Positions 42,064 to 55,816 are shown, counted from the first letter of the stretch. The stretch: 64,000 nucleotides of DNA from Tatumella morbirosei (GCF_000757425.2 NZ_JPKR02000003.1:1612001-1676000); one strand, 5' to 3'. The notes: generated by a model from the sequence alone, not told the origin. Translations and numbers: made by a program.

Positions 42064-43547
42064 GCCAATACCCCCAGTAATGAAGCTACGGTCGCTCTGT
42101 CTGAATAATCCAGACGGCGCTGGCCGATTATCTGATAATCTTCATGTCCCTTGCCTGCCACCAGAACGATATCCTGAGGACCAGCCTGCATCAGAGCGTG
42201 GGTGACGGCACGGGCGCGGCCAGGAACCACCAGTGCTCTGCCAGGGTCCAGCAACCCGCTGAGAATGTCGTTAACAATCGCCTGTGCATCTTCGCTGCGT
42301 GGGTTGTCATCGGTCACAATCACTTGATCGGCCAACTGTTCGGCAATCGCCCCCATTAACGGGCGCTTGCCTTTGTCACGATCACCGCCACATCCAAAAA
42401 CACACCACAGTTTGCCACTGCAATGTAACCGGGTCGCTGCCAGTGCTTTTTCCAGTGCATCCGGGGTATGGGCATAATCGACCACCACCGTCGGCCGGCC
42501 ATCGGCATGGAAAACTTCCATCCGCCCACAAACAGGTTGCAACCGGGCAGCAGTGTCACGCAACCGTTCCAGCGGATAACCTAATGCCAGCAGAGTCGCC
42601 ATCGCCATCAGCATATTGCTAACATTAAATGCTCCCATCAGCTGACTGGTAAATTCTCCGTCACCCCAGTCAGAACGGAAAGTGACCTTTGCCCCTTTAT
42701 CCAAATACTCTACGTGACAAGCCTCTAACCGGCGACCATGATGGCCGGCAGGAACTTGCCCTTGCATGCTGACAGCGACGGCATCGGTCAATTTTCCCAG
42801 CCAGCGGCGTCCTGTCTCATCATCAGCATTAATAACTGATTGTCCGACCTGATGATCGGCAAACAGCGACCATTTTGCAGCTTCGTAACTCTGCATATCC
42901 CCATGATAATCCAGGTGATCACGGCTCAGATTGGTAAATACGGCCGCAGCAAACGGCAAAGCAGCAACACGATGCTGGACCAGCCCGTGAGACGAAACTT
43001 CCATGGCGGTCAGTGTGGCCCCTTGCTCCGCTAATCCAGCTAAAACCTGCTGGATATCAACCGCAGAACCGGTGGTATTTTCGCTCGGCGTCAGGTGTCC
43101 GTACAGACCATTACCTACAGTCCCCATTACCGCACCGGTTTCGCCCAACAGATTTGCCCACTGAGCCAGAAGCTGGCTGGTCGTAGTTTTACCATTAGTA
43201 CCGGTGATTCCAATTAATGTCTGTTTCTCTGCAGGATTTTCATAGAAACGACCCGCCAGGGCAGACAGGCGTTGCGATAACTGCTTCAGATAGATGACCG
43301 GCACGCCATGCAGTTCTTTGATATCACCATCCGCAGCTTCGCCTTCAGCTTCAGCAATCACTGCGGCCACGCCCTGAGCAATGGCCTGAGGAATATAGTG
43401 ACGTCCGTCGACGCTATGTCCGGCCACAGCCACAAACAGATCGCCGGCAGCCGCCGTGCGGCTGTCCAGTGTCATTTCCTTCAGCTGACGTTCTGGCGCA
43501 CCCGGCACCCACGGGGCCAGCAGGTCGCGCAAGTTACGATCTGTCAC
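42060..43547 (-). CDS. murE: UDP-MurNAc-L-Ala-D-Glu--meso-diaminopimelate ligase
   Basis: MurE adds meso-diaminopimelate as third residue of the stem peptide. From a GTG at 43547 it has 495 residues, the E. coli length, starting [15 protein letters not shown] after the initiator. P-loop [11 protein letters not shown] (about 116) and the DNPR motif ([11 protein letters not shown], about 413-416) that selects meso-DAP over lysine are present, so this species has DAP-type peptidoglycan. GAGGA lies 5 bases before the GTG. The ATG four codons upstream (43559) and the longer frame lie inside ftsI and are less likely. ftsI and murE overlap by 14 bases. Confidence 0.96.
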   Translation of the reverse strand: MTDRNLRDLLAPWVPGAPERQLKEMTLDSRTAAAGDLFVAVAGHSVDGRHYIPQAIAQGVAAVIAEAEGEAADGDIKELHGVPVIYLKQLSQRLSALAGRFYENPAEKQTLIGITGTNGKTTTSQLLAQWANLLGETGAVMGTVGNGLYGHLTPSENTTGSAVDIQQVLAGLAEQGATLTAMEVSSHGLVQHRVAALPFAAAVFTNLSRDHLDYHGDMQSYEAAKWSLFADHQVGQSVINADDETGRRWLGKLTDAVAVSMQGQVPAGHHGRRLEACHVEYLDKGAKVTFRSDWGDGEFTSQLMGAFNVSNMLMAMATLLALGYPLERLRDTAARLQPVCGRMEVFHADGRPTVVVDYAHTPDALEKALAATRLHCSGKLWCVFGCGGDRDKGKRPLMGAIAEQLADQVIVTDDNPRSEDAQAIVNDILSGLLDPGRALVVPGRARAVTHALMQAGPQDIVLVAGKGHEDYQIIGQRRLDYSDRATVASLLGVLA

Positions 43548-45300
43548 TTTCGTCCTCATTTCTGTTATCCACGAAATCGTTTTTGTCATTGGCAGGTAAT
43601 GCATCCGGTTCGATATTCATCGTTCGCAATACGCCACCCATGATGGCGCCGAAAACCGGTGCAGATACCGCACCACCGTAATACTTGCCTGCCTGTGGAT
43701 CGTTAATCACCACAACCAGCGCAAAACGTGGATGGCTGGCAGGCGCAACGCCTGCGGTGTAAGCAATATACTTGTTAACGTACTGACCATCCGGACCGAC
43801 TTTTTTTGCGGTCCCGGTCTTGATCGCTATCCGGTAGCCCTTAATAGCAGCTTTAACACCACCCCCCCCCGGCAGTGCGACACTTTCCATCATGTGCAGT
43901 ACAGTTTTCACAGTAGACTCGGGGAAGGCCCGCTCTCCTGCTACCGGTGGATCAACTTTAGTAATCGATAATGGTCTGGCGATGCCGTAGCTGCCAATGG
44001 TGGCGTAGACACGCGCTAACTGTAACGGCGTTACCATTAGCCCGTAGCCAAATGAGAAGGTGGCCCTCTCTATGTCAGACCACCGTTGTTTTTTAGGGTA
44101 TATGCCACTGCTTTCCCCGACCAGCCCCAAATTAGTCGGTTTACCCAATCCAAAGCGCGAGTAGGTTTCTACCAGCGCAGAGGAGGGCATCGCTAATGCC
44201 AGTCTTGATACACCGACATTACTCGATTTTTGCAAGACACCTGTCAGTGTCAGTTCGTTATAACGTGCTACATCCTTGATCTCATGGCCATTAATCCTGT
44301 ACGGCACAGTATTGATGACGCTATTTTCGCGGATAACTCCACGCTGTAATGCCGTCATCACTACCATAGGTTTCACTGTAGACCCGGGTTCAAAAATATC
44401 GGTAATAGCCCGGTTACGCATCGCATCTTTGGTGGTGGTCCCCAGGTTATTCGGGTTATACGCCGGGCTGTTTGCCATGGCCAGCACTTCTCCGGTGTTC
44501 ACGTCGACCAGGACCGCTGACCCGGATTCCGCTTTATTGAATGCCACCGCATTACTCAGTTCACGATACACCAGTGCCTGTAAACGCTCATCGATACTCA
44601 ATGTCAGGTTATGCGCAGCCTGGCTGTCAACAGAGGAGATATCCTCAATCACTCTCCCCTGACGATCTTTACGTACCGTTCTGACGCCCGGCTGACCGGT
44701 CAACCATTTATCAAAACTCTTTTCGATCCCTTCAATCCCGACACCATCAATATTGGTGAAACCGATCAGGTGAGCGGTCACCTGACCTGCCGGATAGTAG
44801 CGGCGGGATTCCTCACGCAGATGGACCCCCGGCAGTTTCAGTTTTTTAATGTACTCACCCACCGACGGATTGATCTGCCGGGCAAGGTAGATAAACCGGC
44901 CTTTCGGATTAGTGTTTACACGGGCGTAGAGCTGGTCCTGGGTCATCGACAATGCATCGGCCAGCGCCTTCCAGCGGTTATCGACTGTGATACCGCCTTT
45001 ATCATTCAGCTCTTTCGGATCGACCCAAACAGCATTCACCGGCACACTTACCGCTAAAGGACGCCCGGCGCGATCGCTTATCATGCCACGGGAGGTCGGC
45101 ACTGGTTGAACACGTAATGAACGGAGATCACCCTCTTTGACTAAACGATCCGGGTTGACGACCTGTAGGTAGCCGACACGTGTCACCAGCCCCACCAGTG
45201 CGGCCAGAATTCCGAGACACAGCAACGCAAAACGCCAGCTGATAAAGCTGGCCTTGTTTTCCGGTTTTCTGGACTTCAGCGTTTTTTTCGCGCTGCTCAT
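43534..45300 (-). CDS. ftsI: Septal peptidoglycan transpeptidase FtsI (PBP3)
   Basis: FtsI is the septal transpeptidase and target of aztreonam-type beta-lactams. Length is 588 residues, as in E. coli. One TM near the N-terminus ([16 protein letters not shown]) precedes the pedestal domain and the transpeptidase domain with S-T-V-K (GSTVKPM, about 307), SSN (KSSNVG) and KTG ([10 protein letters not shown]). The [11 protein letters not shown] segment is encoded by nine consecutive G (plus-strand C at 43862-43870), a slippage-prone run in an essential gene. The E. coli protein has the same four Gly. Confidence 0.97.
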   Translation of the reverse strand: MSSAKKTLKSRKPENKASFISWRFALLCLGILAALVGLVTRVGYLQVVNPDRLVKEGDLRSLRVQPVPTSRGMISDRAGRPLAVSVPVNAVWVDPKELNDKGGITVDNRWKALADALSMTQDQLYARVNTNPKGRFIYLARQINPSVGEYIKKLKLPGVHLREESRRYYPAGQVTAHLIGFTNIDGVGIEGIEKSFDKWLTGQPGVRTVRKDRQGRVIEDISSVDSQAAHNLTLSIDERLQALVYRELSNAVAFNKAESGSAVLVDVNTGEVLAMANSPAYNPNNLGTTTKDAMRNRAITDIFEPGSTVKPMVVMTALQRGVIRENSVINTVPYRINGHEIKDVARYNELTLTGVLQKSSNVGVSRLALAMPSSALVETYSRFGLGKPTNLGLVGESSGIYPKKQRWSDIERATFSFGYGLMVTPLQLARVYATIGSYGIARPLSITKVDPPVAGERAFPESTVKTVLHMMESVALPGGGGVKAAIKGYRIAIKTGTAKKVGPDGQYVNKYIAYTAGVAPASHPRFALVVVINDPQAGKYYGGAVSAPVFGAIMGGVLRTMNIEPDALPANDKNDFVDNRNEDESDRS

Positions 45301-45315
45301 GCCGTTATTGTTTTC

Positions 45316-45636
45316 CTATGGTTGAACCACAATGTTTTCTTGTGAAGGATCAACATGTTGCATATGGAGTTTTTCAATCGCCAATCGCTCTACCCGACTA
45401 TGATCACCCAGCGCATTCTCTTCAAGGATCAGGTTTCGCCATTCGATATCCAGCGAATCCCGCTCCAGTACCATCTGTTCACGTTGAGCGGTCAGTAACC
45501 TGGTTTTATGAGTAGTGATCACCACCATCACTGCCGAAATCAGTACCGCAATAATGAGCAGCAAAGGTAATTTTCCGTGGCGTAGTAAATCTCCACCGAT
45601 AATGCCGGGCAGGCTGTGACGTTCGTTACCGATCAT
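45316..45636 (-). CDS. ftsL: Cell division protein FtsL
   Basis: FtsL is a short bitopic protein that joins FtsB and FtsQ in the division complex. The 106 residues show one TM segment ([18 protein letters not shown], about 23-40) and the periplasmic leucine-zipper-like coil ([21 protein letters not shown]) ending [11 protein letters not shown]. Compared with E. coli (121 residues) about 15 residues are missing from the cytoplasmic N-terminus. The ATG overlaps the rsmH stop by four bases. Confidence 0.95.
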   Translation of the reverse strand: MIGNERHSLPGIIGGDLLRHGKLPLLLIIAVLISAVMVVITTHKTRLLTAQREQMVLERDSLDIEWRNLILEENALGDHSRVERLAIEKLHMQHVDPSQENIVVQP

Positions 45637-46574
45637 TCAGCGGTCCTCTGTGCAATACGTAATACCGAACTTCGGGCCCGCGGATTATCAGCAACTTCAC
45701 GCTCTCCCGGCACCAGCTTGCCCAGTGTTTTCAGCTCACGCCCGCCCAGTGCTTTGAGTTGAGCTTCCGTCAGCGGCAGCCCTGAAGGGACCTGTGCACC
45801 ACGGCTCTGATCACGCATAAAACGCTTAACCAGCCGGTCTTCCAGTGAATGGAAACTGATGACGGACAGACGACCTTCCGGTGCAAGAGCCGTCAGAGCT
45901 CCATTTAATGCCTGTGAAATCTCTTCAAGTTCACTGTTCACCCAAATCCGGATAGCCTGAAAACTACGGGTTGCCGGGTGCTTAAATTTATCTTTCACTG
46001 GCGTCGCGTTATAAATCACTTCTGCCAGTTCCTTGGTTCGGCTCATCGGTTGTTCGCGGTTACGTTCTACGATGGCTCTGGCGATACGTTTAGCAAAACG
46101 CTCTTCACCATAGGCCTTAAGCACAAACGCAATATCCTGTTCTTCGGCCTGCAACAACCACTCAGCGGCTGATTGTCCGCGTGTCGGGTCCATTCGCATA
46201 TCCAGTGGACCGTCACGCATAAATGAAAAACCACGTTCGGCATCGTCGAGCTGCGGAGAAGAAACCCCGAGATCCAGTAAAATGCCGTTTACTTTGCCAC
46301 GCAGTCCCAGTGAATCTGTGTATTCTGCCAGGCCGGAAAAAGGACCATGGATAATGGAAAAACGCGGATCATTGATTTCCGCCGCCGCAGCAATCGCCTG
46401 AGGATCTCTGTCAATGGCGATAAGCCTGCCATGTTCTCCCAGTCGGGAAAGGATAAGACGTGAGTGCCCTCCCCTGCCAAAAGTGCCATCAATATAGATG
46501 CCGTCTTCCTGAAGGTTGAGTCCGTTGACTGCCTCATCTAACAGCACTGTGGTATGTTTAAAATTTTCCGACAT
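45633..46574 (-). CDS. rsmH: 16S rRNA (cytosine1402-N4)-methyltransferase
   Basis: RsmH (MraW) methylates N4 of C1402 in 16S rRNA with SAM. It is 313 residues as in E. coli, with [15 protein letters not shown] at the N-terminus, SAM motif [34 protein letters not shown] and [15 protein letters not shown]. It lies 3 bases after mraZ and overlaps ftsL. Confidence 0.97.
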   Translation of the reverse strand: MSENFKHTTVLLDEAVNGLNLQEDGIYIDGTFGRGGHSRLILSRLGEHGRLIAIDRDPQAIAAAAEINDPRFSIIHGPFSGLAEYTDSLGLRGKVNGILLDLGVSSPQLDDAERGFSFMRDGPLDMRMDPTRGQSAAEWLLQAEEQDIAFVLKAYGEERFAKRIARAIVERNREQPMSRTKELAEVIYNATPVKDKFKHPATRSFQAIRIWVNSELEEISQALNGALTALAPEGRLSVISFHSLEDRLVKRFMRDQSRGAQVPSGLPLTEAQLKALGGRELKTLGKLVPGEREVADNPRARSSVLRIAQRTAE

Positions 46575-46577
46575 AAG

Positions 46578-47033
46578 CTATAGCGATAAATCCTGCAACC
46601 GCTCAGATAAAACATCCTGAGCCGTCTCTGCTTCAATATCTTCCTTGATCTGTTGATACCAGGTCTGTTCATCCCACAGTTCAAATTTGTTGAACTGCCC
46701 GACCAGCATGATTTCTTTCTGTAATCCGGCATGTTGTCTGAGTGTTCCTGCCAGTAACAACCGCCCTGCACTATCCATCTGACACTCGCTGGCATGCCCA
46801 AGTAACAGGCGTTGCACACGACGCTCAGCCGGGTTCATCGTCGACAGGCGGGACAGCTTTCGCTCAATGACTTCCCATTCCGGCAAGGTGTAAAGCAGCA
46901 GGCAGGGCTGGTGGAGGTCAATGGTGCATACCATTTGCCCCTGTGATTCCCCGATCAGTATTTCCCGATAGCGAGTAGGTACTGCTATCCGGCCTTTACC
47001 GTCAAGATTAACCAGCGTTGCCCCGCGAAACAT
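46578..47033 (-). CDS. mraZ: Transcriptional regulator MraZ
   Basis: MraZ is a DNA-binding protein of the AbrB-like fold that represses the dcw cluster from its first position. The 151 residues (E. coli 152) hold two SpoVT-AbrB-like repeats, with [16 protein letters not shown] in the first and [18 protein letters not shown] in the second. GAGGGGA precedes the ATG. Its own operator repeats lie 31-55 bases upstream of the start. Confidence 0.97.
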   Translation of the reverse strand: MFRGATLVNLDGKGRIAVPTRYREILIGESQGQMVCTIDLHQPCLLLYTLPEWEVIERKLSRLSTMNPAERRVQRLLLGHASECQMDSAGRLLLAGTLRQHAGLQKEIMLVGQFNKFELWDEQTWYQQIKEDIEAETAQDVLSERLQDLSL

Positions 47034-47063
47034 GAGTGTTGATCCCCTCAGTTAACCTGTTTC

Positions 47064-47088
47064 ACCACTTTATCCCACAATTTACCAC
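47064..47088 (-). promoter_or_regulatory. MraZ-binding repeats
   Basis: On the minus strand GTGGT, GTGGG and GTGGT stand exactly 10 bases apart (47084-47088, 47074-47078, 47064-47068). MraZ of E. coli binds three TGGGN repeats spaced by five bases just before mraZ. The spacing fits; two of the three repeats have T in place of the third G. Confidence 0.75.
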
Positions 47089-47094
47089 TAATTG

Positions 47095-47124
47095 AGTGTA
47101 CGGAGCGGATGAAATCCTTGTCAA
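47095..47124 (-). promoter_or_regulatory. mraZ (dcw cluster) promoter
   Basis: On the minus strand TTGACA (47119-47124) and TACACT (47095-47100) are separated by 18 bases, a near-consensus sigma-70 promoter. The start point would fall about 47088, at the edge of the MraZ repeats, so bound MraZ would block RNA polymerase. Confidence 0.78.
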
Positions 47125-47461
47125 GCAACAACGGTCGCTTAATAACATTATTTCCTGCGGCAAATTCAGAGAATTCCAGAGACATCTTTGACAAAAAAAC
47201 GGGCCAAAAGAATTAACTCAATGAATAACTGCAATAATTTGAGAACACTGCGGGGAAGGGTTAATAAATATCGGCGAAAAACGACGGAATTGTTAACTTC
47301 GGGCGGTGTATTCACGGCGGGCATTTTAAGGAATTTCTTACCGAAATCACAGCAGAGTTGCCATGATATTAGTAAAGCTAATCACCTTGTGGCCAGTTAG
47401 ACTGGCGGTCGGCCCTGAAAACAGACCTCAGCAGGCAAAAAAGCACGCTCCGGGAACTGAA
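47125..47461. other. cra-mraZ intergenic region
   Basis: About 340 bases between the cra stop and the mraZ promoter. A short hairpin (GCCAGT / ACTGGC, near 47392-47406) could belong to the cra 3' end. A 70-codon frame on the plus strand (47188-47400) has no recognisable protein features or good ribosome site and is not called. Nothing else was recognised. Confidence 0.4.
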
Positions 47462-48472
47462 TTATTGAGGCCGGCGCCCCAGTTTACCACGCTGATAAAG
47501 GTTTCGACGTATACGGGTCAGTCCCGGTTTAGGACGTTTAGGCTCATCAAGACTGGCCAGCACTAATTCCAGCACCCGTTCAGCAATATCCCGATGCCGC
47601 TGGCCGGCAGAAAGTACCGGACACTCCAGAAAATCGAGTAATTCATTATCACCAAACGTGGCAATTGAAACATGGCCTGGCAGATGACCATGAACCCGAA
47701 GGCAGGCATCCATCATTCCCTGTAACAGACCAAATGAGGTGGTAAACAACGCCGCAGGCATCGGATGGTTTTCCAGATAGCGAACAAAAGTATCTGCCGC
47801 AGCACTTCGCTCAAAACTGTTGCTGTAGATAAAATCTACCTGACGACTGTCACCGCGCCAGGCATCACGAAATCCTTGCTCACGTAAAAAACTCACCGAC
47901 AATTCAGGTAATGCTCCCAGAAACAATACATTGTCTACCGGCTGTTTGCGTAATTCGCTGGAAAGGGCAAACGCATCTTCCTGATCAGCGCCTACCACGC
48001 TGGTGAAATGCTCCCTGTCCAGGGCACGATCCAGTGCAATTATCGGTAATGAATCGCCCACCCAACGCTGATAAAAAGGGTGCTCAGGGGGCAGAGACGT
48101 CGATACAATTAAGGCATCAACCTGACGTTGCAGCAGATGTTCGATGCACCGGATTTCATTATCTGGCTGGTCTTCTGAACAGGCTATCAGTAGCTGATAA
48201 CCGCGTTGTCTGGCCTGGCGTTCAAGGTATTTTGCAATCCGTGTATAGCTGGTGTTTTCCAGGTCAGGGATGACCAGTCCAATAGAACGAGTCCGCCCTG
48301 CACGTAATCCTGCCGCCACTGCATTAGGCTGATAATTATGTTCCCTGACCACAGCCATGACTTTTTCTACCGTTTTTTCACTCACACGGTATTGTCTGGC
48401 TTTGCCATTAATGACATAACTCGCCGTCGTCCGGGAAACACCTGCCAGACGTGCAATTTCATCCAGTTTCAC
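47462..48472 (-). CDS. cra: Catabolite repressor/activator Cra (FruR)
   Basis: Cra is a LacI-family regulator that senses fructose phosphates and controls glycolysis and gluconeogenesis genes. From the GTG at 48472 it has 336 residues (E. coli 334). The HTH with hinge is visible ([19 protein letters not shown], then [11 protein letters not shown] and [15 protein letters not shown]), followed by the periplasmic-binding-like domain with [18 protein letters not shown] and [16 protein letters not shown] precedes the GTG, and E. coli cra also begins GTG-Lys-Leu-Asp. The upstream 15 codons of open frame are not needed. Confidence 0.96.
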   Translation of the reverse strand: MKLDEIARLAGVSRTTASYVINGKARQYRVSEKTVEKVMAVVREHNYQPNAVAAGLRAGRTRSIGLVIPDLENTSYTRIAKYLERQARQRGYQLLIACSEDQPDNEIRCIEHLLQRQVDALIVSTSLPPEHPFYQRWVGDSLPIIALDRALDREHFTSVVGADQEDAFALSSELRKQPVDNVLFLGALPELSVSFLREQGFRDAWRGDSRQVDFIYSNSFERSAAADTFVRYLENHPMPAALFTTSFGLLQGMMDACLRVHGHLPGHVSIATFGDNELLDFLECPVLSAGQRHRDIAERVLELVLASLDEPKRPKPGLTRIRRNLYQRGKLGRRPQ

Positions 48473-48574
48473 TTTTACCCCAGCGTCCAAAAAATTCTTC
48501 TGATGCCTGATCGACACTCTACTGCCGATCTAAACGCAGATGCTGCAACGGAGCAACCATTTTGTTGATACCGA

Positions 48575-48598
48575 TAAAAAAGGCCCGTAGAACGGGCC
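48575..48598 (-). terminator. ilvIH Rho-independent terminator
   Basis: On the minus strand a 7-bp GC stem (GGCCCGT / ACGGGCC, three-base loop) is followed by six T. It lies 30 bases past the ilvH stop and before cra. Confidence 0.88.
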
Positions 48599-48628
48599 AG
48601 AAAGTATGGCAGAGACGTAATTTAGCCT

Positions 48629-49120
48629 TTAGCCAATGGTGCGCTCGCCACGGGACAAACCGATGACTCCGGAGCGAACCACTTCGACAATATCCGTCAC
48701 ACCACGCAATGTATTCAGAAATGCATCCAGTTTGTCACTGGTGCCGGCCAACTGCACGGTATACAGAGAGGCACTGACATCGACGATCTGTCCGCGGAAA
48801 ATATCAGAACAGCGTTTAACTTCATCACGCTGGCTGCCTTCCGCCTGAATTTTAACCAGCATAATTTCCCGCTCAACACAGGCAGCCTGGCCCAGTTCAC
48901 TGACCCGTAAAACGTCCACCAGTTTATGCAGCTGCTTTTCAATTTGCTCCAGAACCTTGGCATCGCCCACGGTCTGGATAGTCATCCGCGACAAGGTAGG
49001 GTCATCGGTAGGAGCAACTGCCAGACTTTCAATATTATAACCCCGTTGTGAAAACAATCCGATTACGCGTGACAATGCCCCGGATTCATTCTCTAGTAAT
49101 ACAGATAAAATACGGCGCAT
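48629..49120 (-). CDS. ilvH: Acetolactate synthase III regulatory subunit
   Basis: IlvH is the regulatory subunit that gives valine feedback inhibition to acetolactate synthase III. The 163 residues equal E. coli IlvH. An N-terminal ACT domain ([23 protein letters not shown] onward, 20 residues of which are diagnostic) and a second ACT-like domain ([10 protein letters not shown]... [10 protein letters not shown]) are present. The ATG shares a base with the ilvI stop. Confidence 0.97.
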   Translation of the reverse strand: MRRILSVLLENESGALSRVIGLFSQRGYNIESLAVAPTDDPTLSRMTIQTVGDAKVLEQIEKQLHKLVDVLRVSELGQAACVEREIMLVKIQAEGSQRDEVKRCSDIFRGQIVDVSASLYTVQLAGTSDKLDAFLNTLRGVTDIVEVVRSGVIGLSRGERTIG

Positions 49121-50841
49121 TATTCAGTCCTCTCGGTTTTGCTTAACCACATCTCATTCATTCCGCCGCCACGAATCAGCATCGGATAAACGTGTTCACT
49201 GCCATCGACATGCACATCCACAAACACCAGACGGCCGCTGGCAACGATATTCAGGGCTTCAGTCAGTTTCTCATCCAGCTCAGCAGGATTACTGATGGTC
49301 ATTCCTACGTGACCATAAGCTTCGGCGAGCCGTACAAAATCTGGTAACGACTGCATGTAGGATTGTGAGTGACGGCCGGAATAGATCATATCCTGCCATT
49401 GCTTCACCATCCCCAGATAACCGTTATTCAGATTAAGAATTAACACCGGCAGTTCATACTGCAACGCCGTAGATAATTCCTGAATATTCATCTGGATACT
49501 GCCATCGCCGGTCACACAAACTACCGTAGCCTCCGGCACCGCCATTTTCACACCCAGCGCGGCTGGCAGGCCAAAGCCCATCGTGCCCAGGCCTCCCGAG
49601 TTAATCCAGCGACGCGGCTGATTAAAGCGATAGTGCAACGCTGCAAACATCTGGTGCTGACCGACATCAGAGGTCACATAAGCATCACCTTTTGTCAGAC
49701 GCCAGATAGCATCAATCGCGGCCTGAGGTTTAATCGTTTCACCCCCGGTCTCAAAAGCGAGGCAGTGACGCTCCCGCCATCCTTCAATCTGTTTCCACCA
49801 GTCACTGTGGTCTTCAGAGGTTTTGTCTCCGGCATTCAACAGTTCCAGCATCTGTTGTAACACCTGCCCGGCATCTCCTACCACAGGAATATCCGCCGCG
49901 ATGGTTTTAGAGATGGATGTCGGATCAATATCGATATGGATGACCGTGGCATCCGGACAATATTTTGCCAGGTTATTGGTGGTACGATCATCAAAGCGCA
50001 CTCCAATAGCGAAGATAACATCAGCATTATGCATCGTCATATTGGCTTCATAGGTGCCGTGCATACCCAGCATGCCAACGCTTTGCTGATGCGTTCCGGG
50101 GAACGCGCCCAGCCCCATCAGAGTCGTGGTCACCGGAATGTTCAGCGTTTCGGCCAGAGAAATCAGCGCCTGCTCACAGCCGGAAGTAATCACCCCGCCA
50201 CCGGCATAAATCACGGGCTGTTTGGCCGCCAGTAACACCTGTAATGCTCGTTTAATCTGGCCACGGTGCCCCTGCGTTGTGGGGTTATAAGAGCGTAGAG
50301 ATACCTGCTCCGGCCAGTAATAGGGCAGTTTTTCTGCCGGGTTCAGAACATCCTTAGGCAGATCGATCACTACAGGCCCGGGGCGACCGGACGATGCCAG
50401 CCAGAAAGCTTTCTTAATAATGGCAGGGATATCTTCTGTGCGTTTTACCAGAAAACTGTGCTTCACTACAGGGCGGGAGATCCCCACCATGTCACATTCC
50501 TGAAAGGCATCACTACCTATGAGTGAGGAAGCCACTTGTCCGGAAAGTACGACCATTGGAATAGAATCCATATAGGCCGTCGCAATACCGGTAATGGCGT
50601 TGGTTGCTCCCGGACCGGATGTCACCAGCACCACTCCCGTTTCCCCGGTGGCACGGGCCAGGCCATCAGCCATGTGCACAGCAGCCTGTTCATGACGAAC
50701 AAGGATATGGTCAATCCCACCGACGGTTTGCAGTGCATCATAAATATCCAGCACGGCCCCTCCGGGATAACCAAAAACCTGTTTTATGCCCTGGTCAATC
50801 AACGATCGAACGACCATCTCGGCTCCTGACAACATCTCCAT
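49120..50841 (-). CDS. ilvI: Acetolactate synthase III catalytic subunit
   Basis: IlvI condenses two pyruvates, or pyruvate and 2-oxobutyrate, in valine, leucine and isoleucine synthesis; it needs ThDP, Mg2+ and FAD. From the ATG at 50841 it has 573 residues (E. coli 574), starting [14 protein letters not shown], with GGAGG at a spacing of 5. The ThDP Glu in [12 protein letters not shown] and the ThDP motif GDGSIQMN (about 430) are intact. The frame is open 16 codons upstream without a ribosome site. leuA is divergent, about 900 bases away. Confidence 0.97.
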   Translation of the reverse strand: MEMLSGAEMVVRSLIDQGIKQVFGYPGGAVLDIYDALQTVGGIDHILVRHEQAAVHMADGLARATGETGVVLVTSGPGATNAITGIATAYMDSIPMVVLSGQVASSLIGSDAFQECDMVGISRPVVKHSFLVKRTEDIPAIIKKAFWLASSGRPGPVVIDLPKDVLNPAEKLPYYWPEQVSLRSYNPTTQGHRGQIKRALQVLLAAKQPVIYAGGGVITSGCEQALISLAETLNIPVTTTLMGLGAFPGTHQQSVGMLGMHGTYEANMTMHNADVIFAIGVRFDDRTTNNLAKYCPDATVIHIDIDPTSISKTIAADIPVVGDAGQVLQQMLELLNAGDKTSEDHSDWWKQIEGWRERHCLAFETGGETIKPQAAIDAIWRLTKGDAYVTSDVGQHQMFAALHYRFNQPRRWINSGGLGTMGFGLPAALGVKMAVPEATVVCVTGDGSIQMNIQELSTALQYELPVLILNLNNGYLGMVKQWQDMIYSGRHSQSYMQSLPDFVRLAEAYGHVGMTISNPAELDEKLTEALNIVASGRLVFVDVHVDGSEHVYPMLIRGGGMNEMWLSKTERTE

Positions 50842-51507
50842 TTTTGCCTCCAGGCGATAACTGAATTCACGGACACGCATGACTGACAAACGATAGCCTT
50901 CCGTTAATAATATTCCCCAATGAAGATCAAAAACTTATACCATCTGCAAGGTGATGGGATCATCTCTTCATTGCTTGTATACAGAAGGAAGACAGCATTT
51001 ATTATCTGCATTTCATCCGGCTAACATAACCGCAGAAATGTTACCAGGCAAACCCCGGTCTGATTCAGGCAGATAAATATTTAATAAAAGTTACTGCGAT
51101 CACGAACAACCAGCCCGGAATAAAACTACCACAGTGTTTTTTAGTAGTTTAATATTCTGACTTTATGAGCCACTGCAGTTAATAATGAAATTTAACTATT
51201 TTATTCAGGTGATAAATTCAGTGCCCTGTCCCGCATATTTTTCAGGTGGCAATTTTATTCTCTGGTAATGAATATCTCTGCAATATATTTCACTACCACC
51301 ATCATCCTTCGCGATAACTTCCACCTTGAAAAACCAGAAATAAAAACAATAAATTTCAATTAATTATATAAAAAAACCCTTCAGACACTCCGGATTGACT
51401 GATCATTAAGCAAGCGGGTAAACGCCTCTCACGCCAGATATCTTGCTGAGCTTAGGATGGCAGAATAATCCTCTGATGACACCCACGGAATAGCCACTGA
51501 CTTTAAG
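50842..51507. other. AT-rich gap where leuO normally lies
   Basis: About 670 bases between ilvI and the leu promoter. In E. coli and many relatives the LysR-family gene leuO (about 945 bases) occupies this place. No open frame with LysR features was found on either strand. The segment is visibly richer in A and T than its neighbours, especially 51060-51370. The ilvIH promoter and Lrp sites would be expected near 50900-51100, but no site could be defined with confidence. Confidence 0.6.
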
Positions 51508-51536
51508 TTGACATCGGCTACAGATTCCAGTACCAA
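51508..51536 (+). promoter_or_regulatory. leu operon promoter
   Basis: TTGACA (51508-51513), 17 bases, then TACCAA (51531-51536). The -35 and spacer end (TTGACATC... TTCCAGTA) resemble the E. coli leu promoter, and leuL begins 34 bases after the -10. Confidence 0.72.
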
Positions 51537-51569
51537 TATAAGCATACATATTTTACAGGGTCTGAACTA

Positions 51570-51653
51570 ATGATTCGTTTTATCCGCCTATCAGGACTAC
51601 TCCTTCTCGCATTTAATGTGCGCGGTAGTTTTGTGGGCGGAATCAAAAAATGA
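51570..51653 (+). CDS. leuL: leu operon leader peptide
   Basis: A 27-residue leader, MIRFIRLSGLLLLAFN then VRGSFVGGIKK, with four consecutive Leu codons (cta ctc ctt ctc) plus one earlier CTA. Leu-tRNA shortage would stall the ribosome here and stop the attenuator at 51671-51700 from forming. E. coli LeuL has 28 residues, also with four Leu in a row, and the same position before leuA. AGGG lies 9 bases before its ATG. Confidence 0.9.
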   Translation: MIRFIRLSGLLLLAFNVRGSFVGGIKK

Positions 51654-51670
51654 TTCGGGCCTGAAAACAG

Positions 51671-51700
51671 AAAAACCCGCGCCGCAGCGCGGGTTTTTTT
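51671..51700 (+). terminator. leu operon attenuator
   Basis: A 7-bp GC stem (CCCGCGC / GCGCGGG, loop CGCA) preceded by five A and followed by seven T, 18 bases after the leuL stop and 43 before leuA. Together with leuL it forms a classical amino-acid attenuator. Confidence 0.92.
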
Positions 51701-51742
51701 ATGCCCGCGAGCCGGAGCCATAAAACACACAAGGAATTTACA

Positions 51743-54402
<2,660 letters not shown>

Positions 54403-54405
54403 AAA

Positions 54406-55806
54406 ATGAGCAAAACTTTATACCAGAAGTTATTTGATGCACATGTCGTCTATGAAGCAGAAAACGAAACCCCGTTACTGTATATCGATCGTCACTTAGT
54501 TCATGAAGTGACCTCTCCCCAGGCATTTGATGGCTTACGTGCTCATGGCCGTCGTTTACGGCAGCCCTCCAAAACCTTCGCCACCATGGACCATAACGTG
54601 TCTACCCAGACCCGTGATATCAATGCGTCCGGCGAGATGGCCCGTATTCAGATGCAGGAATTGATCAAAAACTGCGAAGAATTCGGCGTACAGCTGTATG
54701 ACCTGAACCACCCTTATCAGGGCATCGTACATGTTATCGGCCCTGAGCAGGGGATGACTCTGCCAGGTATGACCATTGTCTGCGGAGATTCACATACCGC
54801 CACTCATGGGGCCTTTGGCTCTCTGGCATTTGGTATTGGTACTTCAGAAGTTGAACATGTCATGGCAACTCAAACCCTGAAACAGGGTCGGGCGAAAACC
54901 ATGAAGATTGAAGTCACCGGCGAAGCTGCCGTGGGCATCACCGCAAAAGATATCGTACTGGCCGTGATCGGCAAAACTGGCAGTGCTGGTGGTACCGGCC
55001 ATGTGGTGGAGTTCTGTGGCCCTGCCATCGAGGCCCTGAGCATGGAAGGCCGTATGACCCTGTGCAATATGGCGATTGAAATGGGTGCTAAAGCCGGACT
55101 GGTTGCTCCGGACGAAACGACCTTTAATTATCTGAAAGGCCGTCAGTTTTCCCCAACCGGCGAGCAATGGGACCAGGCAGTAGCCTACTGGAAAACCCTG
55201 AAGTCTGACAGTGACGCAGTTTTTGATAGCATTGTGAGCCTGGATGCTGCCGATATTGCACCTCAGGTGACCTGGGGAACCAACCCGGGTCAGGTTATTG
55301 CGATCAATCAGGCCATTCCAGCCCCTGAGTCTTTCAGCGATCCGGTTGAACGTGCCTCCGCAGAAAAAGCCCTGGCTTATATGGGCCTGGATGCCGGGGT
55401 TAAACTGACCGATGTAGCCATTGATAAAGTGTTTATCGGTTCATGTACCAATTCACGCATTGAAGATTTACGTGCTGCGGCGGCCATTGCCAAGGGTCGT
55501 AAAGTTGCCCCGGGTATCGTGGCCATGGTGGTTCCAGGCTCTGGTCCTGTGAAAGCCCAGGCAGAAGAGGAAGGTTTAGACAAAATCTTTACCGATGCCG
55601 GTTTCGAATGGCGCCTGCCAGGTTGCTCAATGTGTCTGGCAATGAACAACGATCGGCTGAATGCCGGTGAGCGTTGTGCCTCTACCAGCAACCGTAACTT
55701 CGAAGGCCGTCAGGGCCGTGGTGGACGTACTCATCTGGTCAGCCCGGCGATGGCCGCTGCTGCTGCCGTGATGGGCCGTTTTGCCGACATCCGTGAACTG
55801 AATTAA
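54406..55806 (+). CDS. leuC: 3-isopropylmalate dehydratase large subunit
   Basis: LeuC with LeuD isomerises 2- to 3-isopropylmalate; it is an aconitase-family [4Fe-4S] protein. The 466 residues equal E. coli LeuC. Cluster cysteines are seen in [13 protein letters not shown] and in [11 protein letters not shown] near the C-terminus, with TMDHNVST and [14 protein letters not shown] in the first half. It begins three bases after leuB and ends 10 bases before leuD. Confidence 0.98.
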   Translation: MSKTLYQKLFDAHVVYEAENETPLLYIDRHLVHEVTSPQAFDGLRAHGRRLRQPSKTFATMDHNVSTQTRDINASGEMARIQMQELIKNCEEFGVQLYDLNHPYQGIVHVIGPEQGMTLPGMTIVCGDSHTATHGAFGSLAFGIGTSEVEHVMATQTLKQGRAKTMKIEVTGEAAVGITAKDIVLAVIGKTGSAGGTGHVVEFCGPAIEALSMEGRMTLCNMAIEMGAKAGLVAPDETTFNYLKGRQFSPTGEQWDQAVAYWKTLKSDSDAVFDSIVSLDAADIAPQVTWGTNPGQVIAINQAIPAPESFSDPVERASAEKALAYMGLDAGVKLTDVAIDKVFIGSCTNSRIEDLRAAAAIAKGRKVAPGIVAMVVPGSGPVKAQAEEEGLDKIFTDAGFEWRLPGCSMCLAMNNDRLNAGERCASTSNRNFEGRQGRGGRTHLVSPAMAAAAAVMGRFADIRELN

Positions 55807-55816
55807 GGAGCTTCTG

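Noticed and set aside
47188-47400. A 70-codon plus-strand frame between mraZ and cra
   Set aside because: No recognisable family, no good ribosome site, Arg/Lys/Asn-rich random look, and it crosses the dcw promoter's upstream region.
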